Numbered from the stretch's first letter, positions 7,508 to 16,508 are shown. The stretch is 60,484 nt of DNA from Verrucomicrobiota bacterium (GCA_019241085.1 JAFAXH010000052.1:1-60484); one strand, 5' to 3'. Numbers and translations: made by a program. The notes: generated by a model not told the origin, from the letters alone.

Positions 7508-8425
7508 GTGGCGACACCGCTCAAAATCCTCGCCTATTTTCTCGCCACCCTGCTGCTCGGAGCCACGCTGGCGCCGTTGCTATTCTGGGCCGGGCACGCC
7601 AGTGGCAGCACGTATCTGCGCGAGACGGATTTTCAACGTTACTTCGACCGCGCGATTCTTCTCTCCGCCTTGCTGCTGCTCTGGCCGGCGATGCGTGCGT
7701 TGCACTTCAGCGGCTGGCGAGACTTCGAGCTACGCCGCGACCCGGCGCGCTGGCAACATCTTGTCGGCGGTTTCCTGCTCGCGTGCGGCTTGCTCTGGCT
7801 GCTCGGCGGCTGCGGCATTGTCGCGGGATTTTTTCGCGTCCGCTGGTCTGCGCTGACGCCCGGCGCGCTCGGTTCCATCGCGCTTTCCGCCATCGCAGTC
7901 GCGTGTCTCGAAGAGATGTTTTTTCGCGGCGCGCTCTTTGGCCTCGTGCGTCGTGCGGCGTCGGACAAAATGGCCCTCGTCTTCATCGCGGCATTGTTCG
8001 CGATCCTGCATTTTTTGAAACCACCCGTCGGCGTCGTTGCGTCTGAGGTCGTGACGTGGTCGAGCGGTTTCGTGGCGCTGACGCGCGTCTTCTGGCAATT
8101 CGGCCAGCCCGCGCTGTTGGCCGCGGGTTTTACCACGCTCTTTCTGGTCGGTCTGATTCTCGGCTGGGCGCGCTGGCAAACCGGCGCGTTATGGGCCGGC
8201 ATCGGTCTGCACGCCGGTTGGATCGTGGGGTTGAAAACGTTTGCCAAGATCACACGACGCAACGGCTCCGACGCCGGCTGGCCGTGGTTCGGTGAGAACT
8301 TGTATTTCGGTCTCGGTCCGGTTTTCACCCTGCTCATCACGGGCGCAATCGTTTGGCTGTGGCTGCGGCGCGGGATTTTTAACACCGAGGCAGAAGAGGC
8401 GGAGGCACCGAGACAGCAAAGATAG
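7508..8425 (+). CDS. CPBP-family intramembrane metalloprotease (CAAX-like)
   Basis: A 305-aa membrane protein with about eight hydrophobic segments. The CPBP motifs are present: E135-E136-M-F-F-R140 (EExxxR), the His of ILHFLKP at 168, and a third His in GLHAGW at 235, which together form the metal site. Substrates of bacterial members are mostly unknown. The GTG at 7508 (VATPLKILAYFL) is preferred; the frame is open from 7424, but that part lies inside the palindromic repeat and only encodes repeat-derived residues (GWKPALP). The last 15 residues (TEAEEAEAPRQQR) are encoded by the next repeat, so the repeat seems to have replaced or extended the C-terminus. Confidence 0.85.
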   Translation: MATPLKILAYFLATLLLGATLAPLLFWAGHASGSTYLRETDFQRYFDRAILLSALLLLWPAMRALHFSGWRDFELRRDPARWQHLVGGFLLACGLLWLLGGCGIVAGFFRVRWSALTPGALGSIALSAIAVACLEEMFFRGALFGLVRRAASDKMALVFIAALFAILHFLKPPVGVVASEVVTWSSGFVALTRVFWQFGQPALLAAGFTTLFLVGLILGWARWQTGALWAGIGLHAGWIVGLKTFAKITRRNGSDAGWPWFGENLYFGLGPVFTLLITGAIVWLWLRRGIFNTEAEEAEAPRQQR

Positions 8426-8489
8426 CGTTCGTTCCCCCAACCTCTCCGGTTTTTTCTGTGCCGCTGTCCTCGGTGTTCCCCGTGTTAAA
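8378..8489. repeat. inverted repeat overlapping the protease 3' end
   Basis: TTTAACAC (8378-8385) and AACACCGAGG (8381-8390) are matched inversely by CCTCGGTGTT (8468-8477) and GTGTTAAA (8482-8489). Between them lie GA-rich runs resembling the 'cacggag/caccgag' word repeats common in some environmental bacterial genomes. It covers the last 48 bp of the protease gene and most of the spacer before comF. Confidence 0.6.
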
Positions 8490-8516
8490 AGACACTGCCC
8501 GTCGCGCCGAACAGTC

Positions 8517-9308
8517 ATGCGTCCCCATTTTAATTTGTTGTTGCAACAAGCCTTCCGCGGCGGATGCGCCGCGCTGCAAACGCTTGGTGGCTTGTTCTTT
8601 CCGCCGTTATGTCCAGGTTGTTTGGGCGACAGCGCCGCTGCGCACGCGCTCTGCGCCGCGTGCCAGCAACGCATCGCGCGCGAAGTCATCGAAGCGCCGT
8701 TTTGCGCGACCTGCTCGCGTCCGTTTCGCGGCGCGGAAGTCGGGGAAAACCTGACGGCGTTTGTTTGTGCGGAATGCCGGGAACGTCGCGCGCCAGCCTT
8801 TACTCACGCCGTGGCCGGACACCTTGCGCGCGGCGTCGTGCGCGAGTTGATTCATGCTTTCAAATACGAAGGCCGTTTTTACTTGCGACGACCGCTGACA
8901 GATTGGCTCCAGGTTTCCTTGGCAAACGATTCGCGCCTACGCGATTTCCGACCCGACGCGCTGGTTGCCGTGCCGTTGCATCCGCGCCGTCAACGCGCCC
9001 GCGGCTACAACCAGGCCGCCGTGCTCGCCGCCCTGCTGGGCCGTCACGCCGGGCTCCCGTTTTTTGCCCATGCGGTGCGCCGGGTGCGCGACACGCCGAC
9101 GCAGACGCACCTCACCCGCGAGGAACGGATCGAGAATCTGCGCGGCGCGTTTCTCGTGCCGCCACGGAAACAGGTCCGCATCGCTGGCCGGCGGCTCCTG
9201 CTGCTCGACGACGTGTTCACCACCGGCTCGACCGTGAACGCTTGCGCCCGCGCCTTGCGCGATGCCGGCGCGGCCGAGGTGCGCGTGCTGGCCGTCGCGC
9301 GTGGCTAA
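8517..9308 (+). CDS. comF: ComF-family phosphoribosyltransferase
   Basis: A 263-aa ComF/GntX-type protein. The N-terminal third holds paired cysteines of a zinc ribbon (CPGC, CAAC, CATC, CAEC, about residues 36-90). The C-terminal half is a type I phosphoribosyltransferase fold with LLLLDDVFTTGST, the PRPP loop with D231-D232, and the ComF hallmark RGYNQA. ComF helps natural DNA uptake in some bacteria, but many carriers are not known to be competent. Start is the ATG at 8517 (MRPHFNLLLQQAF); the frame is open further upstream through the repeat, without domain content. Confidence 0.9.
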   Translation: MRPHFNLLLQQAFRGGCAALQTLGGLFFPPLCPGCLGDSAAAHALCAACQQRIAREVIEAPFCATCSRPFRGAEVGENLTAFVCAECRERRAPAFTHAVAGHLARGVVRELIHAFKYEGRFYLRRPLTDWLQVSLANDSRLRDFRPDALVAVPLHPRRQRARGYNQAAVLAALLGRHAGLPFFAHAVRRVRDTPTQTHLTREERIENLRGAFLVPPRKQVRIAGRRLLLLDDVFTTGSTVNACARALRDAGAAEVRVLAVARG

Positions 9309-9328
9309 TTTTTTGCGACGAAGCGGAC

Positions 9329-9413
9329 CTCGCGCCAAGGACGCAGAAACGCAAAGGAGGTAGCAGCAGAAACTCGCACAGCTCTCACTTTTTTCTCTTT
9401 GCGCTTGGGCGAG
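9329..9413. repeat. imperfect inverted repeat in the comF-accD spacer
   Basis: CTCGCGCCAAGGACGC (9329-9344) pairs imperfectly with GCGCTTGGGCGAG (9401-9413), with ACGCAAAGG- and CTCTTTGCG-type words in between. It resembles a decayed relative of the repeat at 38855-38966. The rest of the spacer before accD shows no gene. Confidence 0.35.
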
Positions 9414-9498
9414 AAAACTCTTCCAATTTCTTTCGCTTCCGCGGTTTGTATTTTTTATACTCCGCCGCTAACCTTCTTTCCCCCAAGCGCTCCTAGAG

Positions 9499-10353
9499 AT
9501 GTCCTTCTTCGAAAAACCCAGCTTCATCGGTGGCGGCAAGAAAAAACAGATTCCCAATGGCTTGTTCGTCAAATGCCCCGGCTGCGGCGAGCTGGTTCAC
9601 AACCTCGAACTCCAGGAAAACCAGCACGTCTGCCCGAATTGCGAGCACCACTTCGCCTTCGGCGCGCGCGAACGGCTGGCGCATTTGCTCGACCCCGAAA
9701 GTTTCGTGGAAACCGACACCGATCTGCGGCCCGTGGACGTGCTTGGCTTCCAGGGCGCCGCGGCCTACAAGGAGCGGCTGCAAAAGTATCAGCAGAAAAC
9801 CGGCTTGGTCGATAGCGTGGTCAGCGGCCTCGGCAAATTGGACGGACGCGAGGTTTCCATCGCGATCATGGACTTCGAGTTCCTAGGCGGCAGCATGGGC
9901 TCCGTCGCCGGTGAAAAAATCACGCGCGCCATCGAGCGTGCCACGGCGCGGCAGCTGCCAGTGATCGTCATCTCCGCCAGCGGCGGCGCGCGGCTTTACG
10001 AGGGCATGTTTTCCCTCATGCAAATGGCCAAGACCAGCGGCGCGCTCGCCCTGCACTCTCAGGCGCGGCTGCCCTACATTTCCATCCTGACCAATCCAAC
10101 CACCGGCGGCGTGACGGCGAGCTTTGCCACGCTCGGCGACGTGATCCTGGCGGAGCCAAAAGCGATGATCGGTTTCGCCGGCCCGCGGGTGATCCGCGAG
10201 ACCACGCTGCAGGATTTGCCACCCGGTTTTCAAACCGCGGAATTTCTCGAAAGCCACGGTCTCGTGGACATCATCGTCTCGCGCAAAAAGCTGCGCGAAA
10301 CGCTGATCTCGCTGCTCGCCTATCTTTGCTGCGCGACACCGCAGTCGGTTTGA
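9499..10353 (+). CDS. accD: acetyl-CoA carboxylase carboxyltransferase subunit beta
   Basis: A 284-aa AccD, the carboxyltransferase half that with AccA moves carboxyl from biotin to acetyl-CoA to give malonyl-CoA for fatty acid synthesis. The four-Cys zinc ribbon is intact: C26-P-G-C29 and C45-P-N-C48. The crotonase-like fold shows FEFLGGSMGSVAGEK, SASGGARLYEGM and TNPTTGGVTASFA, the expected acyl-CoA and oxyanion regions. Length and ATG start (MSFFEKPSFIGGG) are normal. folC follows on the same strand, the accD-folC order seen in many bacteria, although a 350-bp palindromic element separates them here. Confidence 0.97.
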   Translation: MSFFEKPSFIGGGKKKQIPNGLFVKCPGCGELVHNLELQENQHVCPNCEHHFAFGARERLAHLLDPESFVETDTDLRPVDVLGFQGAAAYKERLQKYQQKTGLVDSVVSGLGKLDGREVSIAIMDFEFLGGSMGSVAGEKITRAIERATARQLPVIVISASGGARLYEGMFSLMQMAKTSGALALHSQARLPYISILTNPTTGGVTASFATLGDVILAEPKAMIGFAGPRVIRETTLQDLPPGFQTAEFLESHGLVDIIVSRKKLRETLISLLAYLCCATPQSV

Positions 10354-10366
10354 GCGACCGGAAAAT

Positions 10367-10679
10367 TCTCCCGCCAAGACGCCAAGGCTCGAAGATCAGA
10401 AAAACAGAAAATTTCTCGTAGTGGGCTATTTTGTTTTGTCATCCCGAGCGCAGTCGAGAGCCGGAGCGAAGCGGAGACAGCCGCAGGCAAACCTCTTACT
10501 ATTGTCTGGCTCGATGGACAAACAAATCGCCCTCACGCCATTCTGCTAGCCAGACAGTCAGCAAGCGATCCTTCGACAAGCTCAGGATGACAGGATAGGG
10601 AGTTGCAGTAACGCAAAACGCAAAGTAGCCCACCTCCAAATTTCTTCCTTTCTTCGCGCCTTGGCGTCTTGGCGGGAGA
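10367..10679. repeat. long nested palindrome between accD and folC
   Basis: Outer arms of 22 nt pair perfectly: TCTCCCGCCAAGACGCCAAG plus two bases (10367-10388) with 10658-10679. Inside, GTGGGCTATTTTG (near 10420) pairs with CAAAGTAGCCCAC (near 10622), GTCATCCCGAGC (near 10439) with the inverse of a GCTCAGGATGAC block (near 10582), and TGTCTGGCT with AGCCAGACA nearer the centre. The element fills almost the whole gap and holds no gene. Its middle has the look of the widespread GTCATCC-TGAGC-type bacterial repeat. Confidence 0.8.
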
Positions 10680-10705
10680 TTCTCAGCCGTGCCTGCCTGC
10701 GACCG

Positions 10706-11950
10706 ATGGATTACCCGACCGCGCTCGCTTGGCTCTACGGCACCCAGCTCACGGGCATCAAGCTCGGGCTGGATTCCATGCGTCGGTTGCTCGCCGCGCT
10801 GGGTTGGCAACAGCCCGCCGGCACACGCTTTCTGCACGTCGCCGGCACGAATGGCAAAGGCTCGGTCTGCGCCATGCTCGCCGCCATTTGCCGCGCCGGC
10901 GGCTTCCGCACCGGACTCTACACCTCACCGCATCTCGTCAGCTTCCGTGAACGCATCCGTCTCGGCGACGCGATGATCCCGGAAGCCACGGTCGCCGCGG
11001 CACTCACCCGGTTGCGTGAGTTGACGGAACATTGGGAAAATCTGCCGACATTTTTTGAACTCACCACGGCGCTCGCGTTCGGGTGGTTTGCGCGCGACCG
11101 CGCTGAAATCGTCGTGCTCGAAACCGGCCTCGGCGGACGGCTCGACGCGACAAACGTCGTCACGCCCGCCGTCAGCGTCATCACGTCGCTCGACCTCGAT
11201 CATACCGCGTGGCTCGGCTCGACGCTCGCGGAAATCGCCGGCGAGAAAGCCGGGATTTTCAAGCCCGGCGTCCCCGCCGTCAGCGCGCCACAACCGGCCG
11301 AAGCAGCGCTTGTATTGGAACAAACGGCGCAACGAGTCGGCACGCCCTTGCAATGGCCGAGTCTCGAATTGCCGGGAAAATTTTCCGTCAACCTCGCCGG
11401 CAGCCATCAACGCGCCAACGCCGCCCTCGCCCTCGCCGCGTTGCGCGCGGCGGACATCGCCATCCCAGAATCTTCGGCCCGCGCCGGTTTGGAAAACGTC
11501 GACTGGCCTGGCCGCTTCCAGCGACTTGAAGCGGGCCGGATCATCCTCGATGGCGCGCACAATCCGGCCGCTGCCCGACGACTGGCGCAAACCTGGCGCG
11601 AAGAATACGGCGACAGCGAGCGCGCGAGCATCATCCTCGGTCTGCTGCGCGACAAGGATGCCGCCGGCATTTGCGAGTCACTCGCGCCCATCGCCGCGCG
11701 TTTCATCGTGACAAAAGTCCGCACCAATCCGCGCGCCAGCGAACCGGCCGAGATCGCAGCCGTGCTCGCCGCCGGCGCGGCGTCCAAAGTTCCTTGCGTC
11801 GTCACGCCCGACCTCGCGGCGGCATTGGCGCAGGGGCGCGCGCAACCCGAGCGCATTCTCGTCACCGGCTCATTGTTCCTCGTCGGCGAAGCACTGGCCG
11901 AGTTGACGGAAGGCGGCAGCGGGACGCTGCCTGCAAGCAGCTTGCAATAA
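10706..11950 (+). CDS. folC: bifunctional folylpolyglutamate / dihydrofolate synthase
   Basis: A 414-aa Mur-ligase-like enzyme that adds glutamate to dihydropteroate or tetrahydrofolate using ATP. The P-loop is HVAGTNGKGS (44-53); further signatures are TSPHLVSFRERIR, ETGLGGRLDATNVV and LDGAHNPAAARRLA in the C-terminal domain. I chose the ATG at 10706 (MDYPTALAWLYGTQ) because family members begin with Y-x-x-A-x-x-W-L; earlier in-frame codons fall in the palindromic repeat. It lies downstream of accD, so co-expression is possible if the repeat does not stop transcription. Confidence 0.95.
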   Translation: MDYPTALAWLYGTQLTGIKLGLDSMRRLLAALGWQQPAGTRFLHVAGTNGKGSVCAMLAAICRAGGFRTGLYTSPHLVSFRERIRLGDAMIPEATVAAALTRLRELTEHWENLPTFFELTTALAFGWFARDRAEIVVLETGLGGRLDATNVVTPAVSVITSLDLDHTAWLGSTLAEIAGEKAGIFKPGVPAVSAPQPAEAALVLEQTAQRVGTPLQWPSLELPGKFSVNLAGSHQRANAALALAALRAADIAIPESSARAGLENVDWPGRFQRLEAGRIILDGAHNPAAARRLAQTWREEYGDSERASIILGLLRDKDAAGICESLAPIAARFIVTKVRTNPRASEPAEIAAVLAAGAASKVPCVVTPDLAAALAQGRAQPERILVTGSLFLVGEALAELTEGGSGTLPASSLQ

Positions 11951-11997
11951 GCGGAACGCTTTCATTTTCGTCAGACCACACGGTAAGCTTTTGCACC

Positions 11998-12570
11998 ATG
12001 AACTCCCCGCGTCGCTGTTGCTTCTACTTGTTTGGCGTCACCTGTCTGCTGCTCGCGTTTACCGCGCTGCCGGCCCAAGCCGACGATGACGCGGCATCGC
12101 GCCGCTCGGCTGCGGAGGAATTGCTCAAAACGATGCGGATGGAAGAGATGCAAGCCCGGACCGTCGAGCAGGCCAAGACCATGATTGCCGGGATGTCCAA
12201 TCGCTCGATGCAGCAATACAACCTCAGCCCCGAGACCGTGGCGGAGGCCAAGAAGACGCAGGCTGCAATGCTCGATCTGATTTTTCGTAAGCTGAGTTGG
12301 GAAGCGATGAAGAGCGAATACATCGGCATCTACGCCGACACTTTCACCGAGTCGGAACTGAAAGAACTCACGACCTTCTACCGCTCGCCGGCCGGACAGA
12401 AGCTACTCGAAAAACAACCGCAACTGACGGCCAAAATCATGGAGATCAGCCAGAAACGGACGATGGAACTAATGCCTGAAATCCAGGTGATGACTACGCG
12501 CCGTCAGGCGTTACCGATCACGACGCCAACACCTGCAATCTTACCTACTCCCTCAGGCGGCGGCAAATAA
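11998..12570 (+). CDS. secreted DUF2059-like protein
   Basis: A 190-aa protein starting at ATG 11998. Residues 1-30 form a signal peptide (basic MNSPRR, hydrophobic core, then PAQA-DD). The mature part is helical, and FTESELKELTTFYRSPAG followed by Q-K-L-L-E-K is the signature of DUF2059, exported proteins of unknown function. The C-terminus is Pro/Thr-rich (about 172-190). It follows folC by 47 bp on the same strand. Export and family are well supported; no function can be assigned. Confidence 0.75.
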   Translation: MNSPRRCCFYLFGVTCLLLAFTALPAQADDDAASRRSAAEELLKTMRMEEMQARTVEQAKTMIAGMSNRSMQQYNLSPETVAEAKKTQAAMLDLIFRKLSWEAMKSEYIGIYADTFTESELKELTTFYRSPAGQKLLEKQPQLTAKIMEISQKRTMELMPEIQVMTTRRQALPITTPTPAILPTPSGGGK

Positions 12571-12662
12571 ACCGGCGTAGCGAAAATCATACTGTTGAAT
12601 TGTTTATGGAATCTGTTGTGCGCTAGTCGGTTCCTGGCATCGGTTTTGCTCGGCTTATCTGC

Positions 12663-13154
12663 GTGTTTGAGTTTATCCCGATTGATGCTGCCCAAGAGAT
12701 TGAGGAAATCGACGAAAATATCCGTAAGCTTCAAAATCGCGCTGATCTTCTGCGACGAATCTGTCAGCCACTTTCTGTTGAAAGGCTCACGTCACTTCAC
12801 GAACGCTTCACCCAGATTCACAGAGAATTTTCCAGTGCGTTAGAGATTTTCAACGTGGAATCAGCTTCCCTATTTGAAGATCTCGCTCAAGCCTTGGGTT
12901 ATGTTTCTGGGGGCGACTTCTACGAGTGGATGTCGGTTCGCGGGGAAAGTGGCCGTCTGTTTCGTATTGCACAATGCATCTCAGAGGAGTTCTGCACGGA
13001 TACAAGAAGAGGACTCTACTACGAAGCTCGCAAGGAACTCGAAATGATGTTCTTGGAGCTTAAAGGATGCAATCCGCCCTGTGATTGGTTTGAATGCTTG
13101 CTTCGTGAAGAGGGTCAAATCTCGTATGACGAGAAAATGCCTCCTGTTTTTTGA
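12663..13154 (+). CDS. hypothetical protein, AT-richer than its surroundings
   Basis: A 163-aa soluble protein with a GTG start at 12663 (MFEFIPIDAAQEIEE). It is mostly charged helix; the first 60 residues suggest a coiled coil (EIEEIDENIRKLQNRADLLR). I recognise no domain. Codon use is visibly less GC-biased at third positions than in neighbouring genes, suggesting recent acquisition. It stands alone between the folC cluster and the minus-strand envelope operon, with non-coding sequence to 13296 on its right. Confidence 0.5.
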   Translation: MFEFIPIDAAQEIEEIDENIRKLQNRADLLRRICQPLSVERLTSLHERFTQIHREFSSALEIFNVESASLFEDLAQALGYVSGGDFYEWMSVRGESGRLFRIAQCISEEFCTDTRRGLYYEARKELEMMFLELKGCNPPCDWFECLLREEGQISYDEKMPPVF

Positions 13155-13296
13155 AACAACTGATTAGTTAAGATTAGCACGACAGTCGCCCATTAACCTC
13201 TTGGAAAGCGGCTGCGGATGCGAGAACAGAGCGAATTCAGCCTCCACAAGTCGAGAACGAAAATGATCAATTTTCACGACCTATTTCTGCTTTGTT

Positions 13297-15714
13297 CTAC
13301 TCCACCTTCACCCGCACACGAGCGATGGCGCCGGCGACTTCTGGCAGGGTAGCTTCGATCTCCCATTCGCCGCGTGCGAGCGGCCAGAAACGGCGGTGGC
13401 CATCGGCGCGCGGTGATGATGTGTTTGTCGTCATTGCAGCCAAGGGGATGAACTCATCCAGCGGACGGCCGTTGATCGTCCATTGCACACGCACGGGGTC
13501 GGGCGCGGTGCTGGTCAATTCGATCATTTGCTGACCCGGCGGCAATTCGTCGTTCAACACAAAGGCCGCGCCGTCGGCCGGCGACAAAATTTTCAACGGC
13601 TGCTCCGGCTCGGGATCGGTGACGGCGTTCAAATCATTCTGCGGACTGCGGCACCAGGCGGCGTATTCAGGCGGCAAACGCAGGCGCGGCGGCGTGCCGA
13701 CAAATTGTTCCGCCGCGCTGGTCGTCGGCGCGGTCCCGGCCAGAAATAATTCGCGCACAAACGGCCGCGGACTGCCGGCTTCCGGCGCGGGCCGCAGGCC
13801 CGTGAGCGGGCAGACTTCGACTTGGACCAGTTTTTCGCTCAACATCGGCTCGGGCAGCGGCGCGTCCTGACGCTCGGTGAGCAGGTGTTCCATCAATTCG
13901 TGCCAAAGCGGAGCCGCGGCGTGGATCGCCACGCTTTCCTCCAGCGGCCCGCCGTCGAAACGGCCCGCCCAGACGGCGACCGTGTGGCGCGCGTTGAAGC
14001 CGACACACCATTTGTCACGAAACCCGGAGCTGGTCCCGGTCTTCACCGCCACGCGCACACCAGCGGGAAAATCGAGCGGCGAGCCGTTGCCGAACGTGGC
14101 TCGCCGGGCGTCGGGATCGCACAGAATATCGGTGATGATCGCCGCTGCCTCCGGCGAGGCGATGCGTTCCTCGGACGCCGTTTCATTCGTCCAAAAACGC
14201 GCCGGACTGGCGACTCCGCCGCGCGCCAGGCCGGCATACGCGGCGGCGAGATCGAGCAGGCGGACCTCGGCGTTGCCGAGCACGAAGCCGGCGCCGAGAT
14301 CGTCGAAGGGTCGGTTGAAGCGGAAGCCCCAGCGCGTCAATTCGTAGAACGCCTGGCGCGCGCCGATTTTGCCGAGCGTCACCACGGCTGGCACGTTCAG
14401 CGACGAGCCGAGTGCGACGCGCACCCGCACCGGGCCGTGGTGCCTCGGCGTGTAATTTTGCGGATCGTAGTCGGCGTAAATCGAATGCACAGCTTCGGCC
14501 GTGTCGGGCAGGATCGACGCGGCGGTGAGCATCCGGCGGTCGAGGGCGTTCAAATAAATGAACGGCTTGAGCGCGGAGCCGGCGCTGCGGGCGCGGAGCG
14601 CGCCATTGACCTGGCCTTCGCGCGGATCGGCGTAATCGCCGGAGCCGACGAGGGCGCGCACCGCGCCGTTGGAATTTTCCAAAATCACGACGGCGGCTTG
14701 CACCCGTTCCCCTGCGTCGGCGGCGAGAGTTTGCAGATGGCGTCGGCAAAGCGATTCGGCCACACGCTGCAAGTCGGGATCGAGCGTGGTGCGCAGGCTT
14801 CCGCTTGCGACGGCAGCCGCATGGCGTCCGCGCCGCGCGAGCAGCGCATCGACGAAATGCGGCGCGCGGCGCGCAGGCAGGAAGTGCCCCGGATGCGGCG
14901 GCGACTCGGCGAGGTCGCGCGCCTGGGCGGCGGCGATGACGCCGAGTTGCGCGAGGCGTCGGACGCTGCGCTGGTATTTGTATTCCGCCGCGGCGGGATG
15001 CCGCCACGGATCGAGCCGCGAAGGCGCTTGCGGCAGGCCGGCGAGAAAGATGGCTTCGGCGAGCGTCAGGCTGCGGGCGGATTTGTGAAAATACGCCCGC
15101 GCCGCGGCCTCGGGACCGATGAGTCGGTTGCCGTAGGAATTTTCGTTGAGATAACGGGCGAGGATTTCGTCCTTCGTCCAGCGGCTTTCCAGTTTCCAGG
15201 CGGCGGCAGCCTCGCGCGCCTTGGTCAGGAGCGTGCGGCGCGGACGCGGCTGACCTAGCGGAGGGACGGACGCGAGTTTGATGAGTTGTTGCGTGATCGT
15301 CGAAGCGCCGGAAACAACGTGACCGGCGCGCAGATCGCGCCCGAGCGCGGCGAGCAACGCGCGCGGATCGATGCCGTGATGTTGAGTGAAACGTCGATCC
15401 TCCAACGCGATGGTGATTCGTCCCAAATCCGGTCCCATCTCGCTCAGGGCGACGGCGTGCCGGCTGCGAGCGCGGTCGTCGGCAAGCTCCGCGAGCGGTT
15501 CGCCGCGCGTGTCGAGTAAAGTCAACGTCGGCGGCAGCGGCGCACGCAACAGCGCCTCGGGAATCGGCACCATCGCCAGCCACGCAAGGCCGGTGCTGCC
15601 AATGAGCAAAATGACAAGCGCGGCCCAACGCAGGACGCGCCAGCGCCATTGCCTGCGAGGACGGTCCGCAGGAGTTTTCCGACGATTCTCTTCGTCCGGC
15701 ACTCGAGCGCTCAC
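13297..15714 (-). CDS. pbpC: penicillin-binding protein 1C (glycosyltransferase-transpeptidase)
   Basis: An 805-aa class A PBP anchored by one N-terminal membrane helix (about 27-49) and acting in the periplasm. The GT51 domain has LEDRRFTQHHGID (catalytic Glu near 105) and STITQQLIKL. The transpeptidase has S380-A-L-K383, S438-L-N440 and K558-T-G-T-S562. The C-terminal 90 residues match the PBP1C-specific BiPBP_C domain (ILSPADGAAFVL, VQWTINGRPL). I take the GTG at 15714, which overlaps the methyltransferase stop as GTGA and implies translational coupling; a TTG at 15747 is a longer alternative. Together with the alpha-2-macroglobulin gene upstream this reproduces the known yfhM-pbpC pairing, thought to join protease trapping with wall repair. 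Confidence 0.93.
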   Translation of the reverse strand: MSARVPDEENRRKTPADRPRRQWRWRVLRWAALVILLIGSTGLAWLAMVPIPEALLRAPLPPTLTLLDTRGEPLAELADDRARSRHAVALSEMGPDLGRITIALEDRRFTQHHGIDPRALLAALGRDLRAGHVVSGASTITQQLIKLASVPPLGQPRPRRTLLTKAREAAAAWKLESRWTKDEILARYLNENSYGNRLIGPEAAARAYFHKSARSLTLAEAIFLAGLPQAPSRLDPWRHPAAAEYKYQRSVRRLAQLGVIAAAQARDLAESPPHPGHFLPARRAPHFVDALLARRGRHAAAVASGSLRTTLDPDLQRVAESLCRRHLQTLAADAGERVQAAVVILENSNGAVRALVGSGDYADPREGQVNGALRARSAGSALKPFIYLNALDRRMLTAASILPDTAEAVHSIYADYDPQNYTPRHHGPVRVRVALGSSLNVPAVVTLGKIGARQAFYELTRWGFRFNRPFDDLGAGFVLGNAEVRLLDLAAAYAGLARGGVASPARFWTNETASEERIASPEAAAIITDILCDPDARRATFGNGSPLDFPAGVRVAVKTGTSSGFRDKWCVGFNARHTVAVWAGRFDGGPLEESVAIHAAAPLWHELMEHLLTERQDAPLPEPMLSEKLVQVEVCPLTGLRPAPEAGSPRPFVRELFLAGTAPTTSAAEQFVGTPPRLRLPPEYAAWCRSPQNDLNAVTDPEPEQPLKILSPADGAAFVLNDELPPGQQMIELTSTAPDPVRVQWTINGRPLDEFIPLAAMTTNTSSPRADGHRRFWPLARGEWEIEATLPEVAGAIARVRVKVE

Positions 15715-16508
15715 GGCTTTGTTGCCACGAGCGTCAGACGTGGCCAATGCCAGACGATTTTGCTGTCTGGCTCGGTTTGCAAGCGCAACGTGGCGCGCAC
15801 GCTGTCGGGCGCGTGGGCAATGAGTTCGCGCACGGCGCGACGGTTATCCGGCGGCGTGTCGGCGGCGGCAAAATACCATTCCAAATCGGGCTGCTTGAGC
15901 GTGCGCATTTCCTGATGAATGACGCGCAATCCGGCGGCGTGGCACAGGCGCTCCCACGCGCGCGGCGAGAGCAGCCGATGGTGGCTCGGGTCGCGCAATT
16001 TTTCGACCTCGTGCAGCCACGCTTCCACCTCGGGCGCGTCGTTGTAAATGCTGCCGTCGATGAGCAGGAAATGACCGCCGAGTCGCAGCACCCGGGCGGA
16101 TTCGCGCACGAAGGATTCGGGCGAGGAAAAATGGTGCGGCGCGATGCGGCAGGTGACGAGGTCGAAGCTCGCGTCAGCGTAGGGCAACGCCTCCGCCGGA
16201 TGCTGGCGCGTCTGCACACTCAGGCCGCGTTCCGCGGCGAGCGCGGAGGCACGCGCGAGCATGTTTTCCGAAATGTCGGCCAGCGTCACGGCATAGCCGA
16301 GCGAGGCGAGCAAAATTCCCGTGTGCCCGCCGCCCGTGGCAACATCAAGCGCGGTCGTCGAGCGGCCCGGCGACGGCGAAGGAACGTGGCGCAACGCGGC
16401 GACCACGTCCTCGGTGTCGGCGAGGATGTGCGACTTGCCGTAGTTCGCGCTTTGGCGATCAAATTGCGCGCGGGCGGATTGTTGGATGGGATCGAGAGTT
16501 TCGAACAT
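15711..16508 (-). CDS. class I SAM-dependent methyltransferase
   Basis: A 265-aa cytoplasmic methyltransferase of the UbiE/MenG-like type. Motif I is ALDVATGGGHTG (53-64), followed by TLADISENMLARA (acidic loop), ALPYADASFDLVTCRIAPHH and VLRLGGHFLLIDG. SAM binding is clear but the substrate is not; the R-I-A-x-H-H stretch is typical of small-molecule or quinone methyltransferases. It lies between the alpha-2-macroglobulin and PBP1C genes on the same strand, overlaps pbpC by 4 nt, and is separated from the macroglobulin gene by a 159-bp gap containing a palindromic repeat. Its presence inside the macroglobulin-PBP1C pair is unusual. Confidence 0.85.
   Translation of the reverse strand: MFETLDPIQQSARAQFDRQSANYGKSHILADTEDVVAALRHVPSPSPGRSTTALDVATGGGHTGILLASLGYAVTLADISENMLARASALAAERGLSVQTRQHPAEALPYADASFDLVTCRIAPHHFSSPESFVRESARVLRLGGHFLLIDGSIYNDAPEVEAWLHEVEKLRDPSHHRLLSPRAWERLCHAAGLRVIHQEMRTLKQPDLEWYFAAADTPPDNRRAVRELIAHAPDSVRATLRLQTEPDSKIVWHWPRLTLVATKP

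Noticed and set aside
13822-15258. 478-codon open frame antisense to pbpC
   Set aside because: Shadow frame; the sense strand carries all PBP1C motifs.
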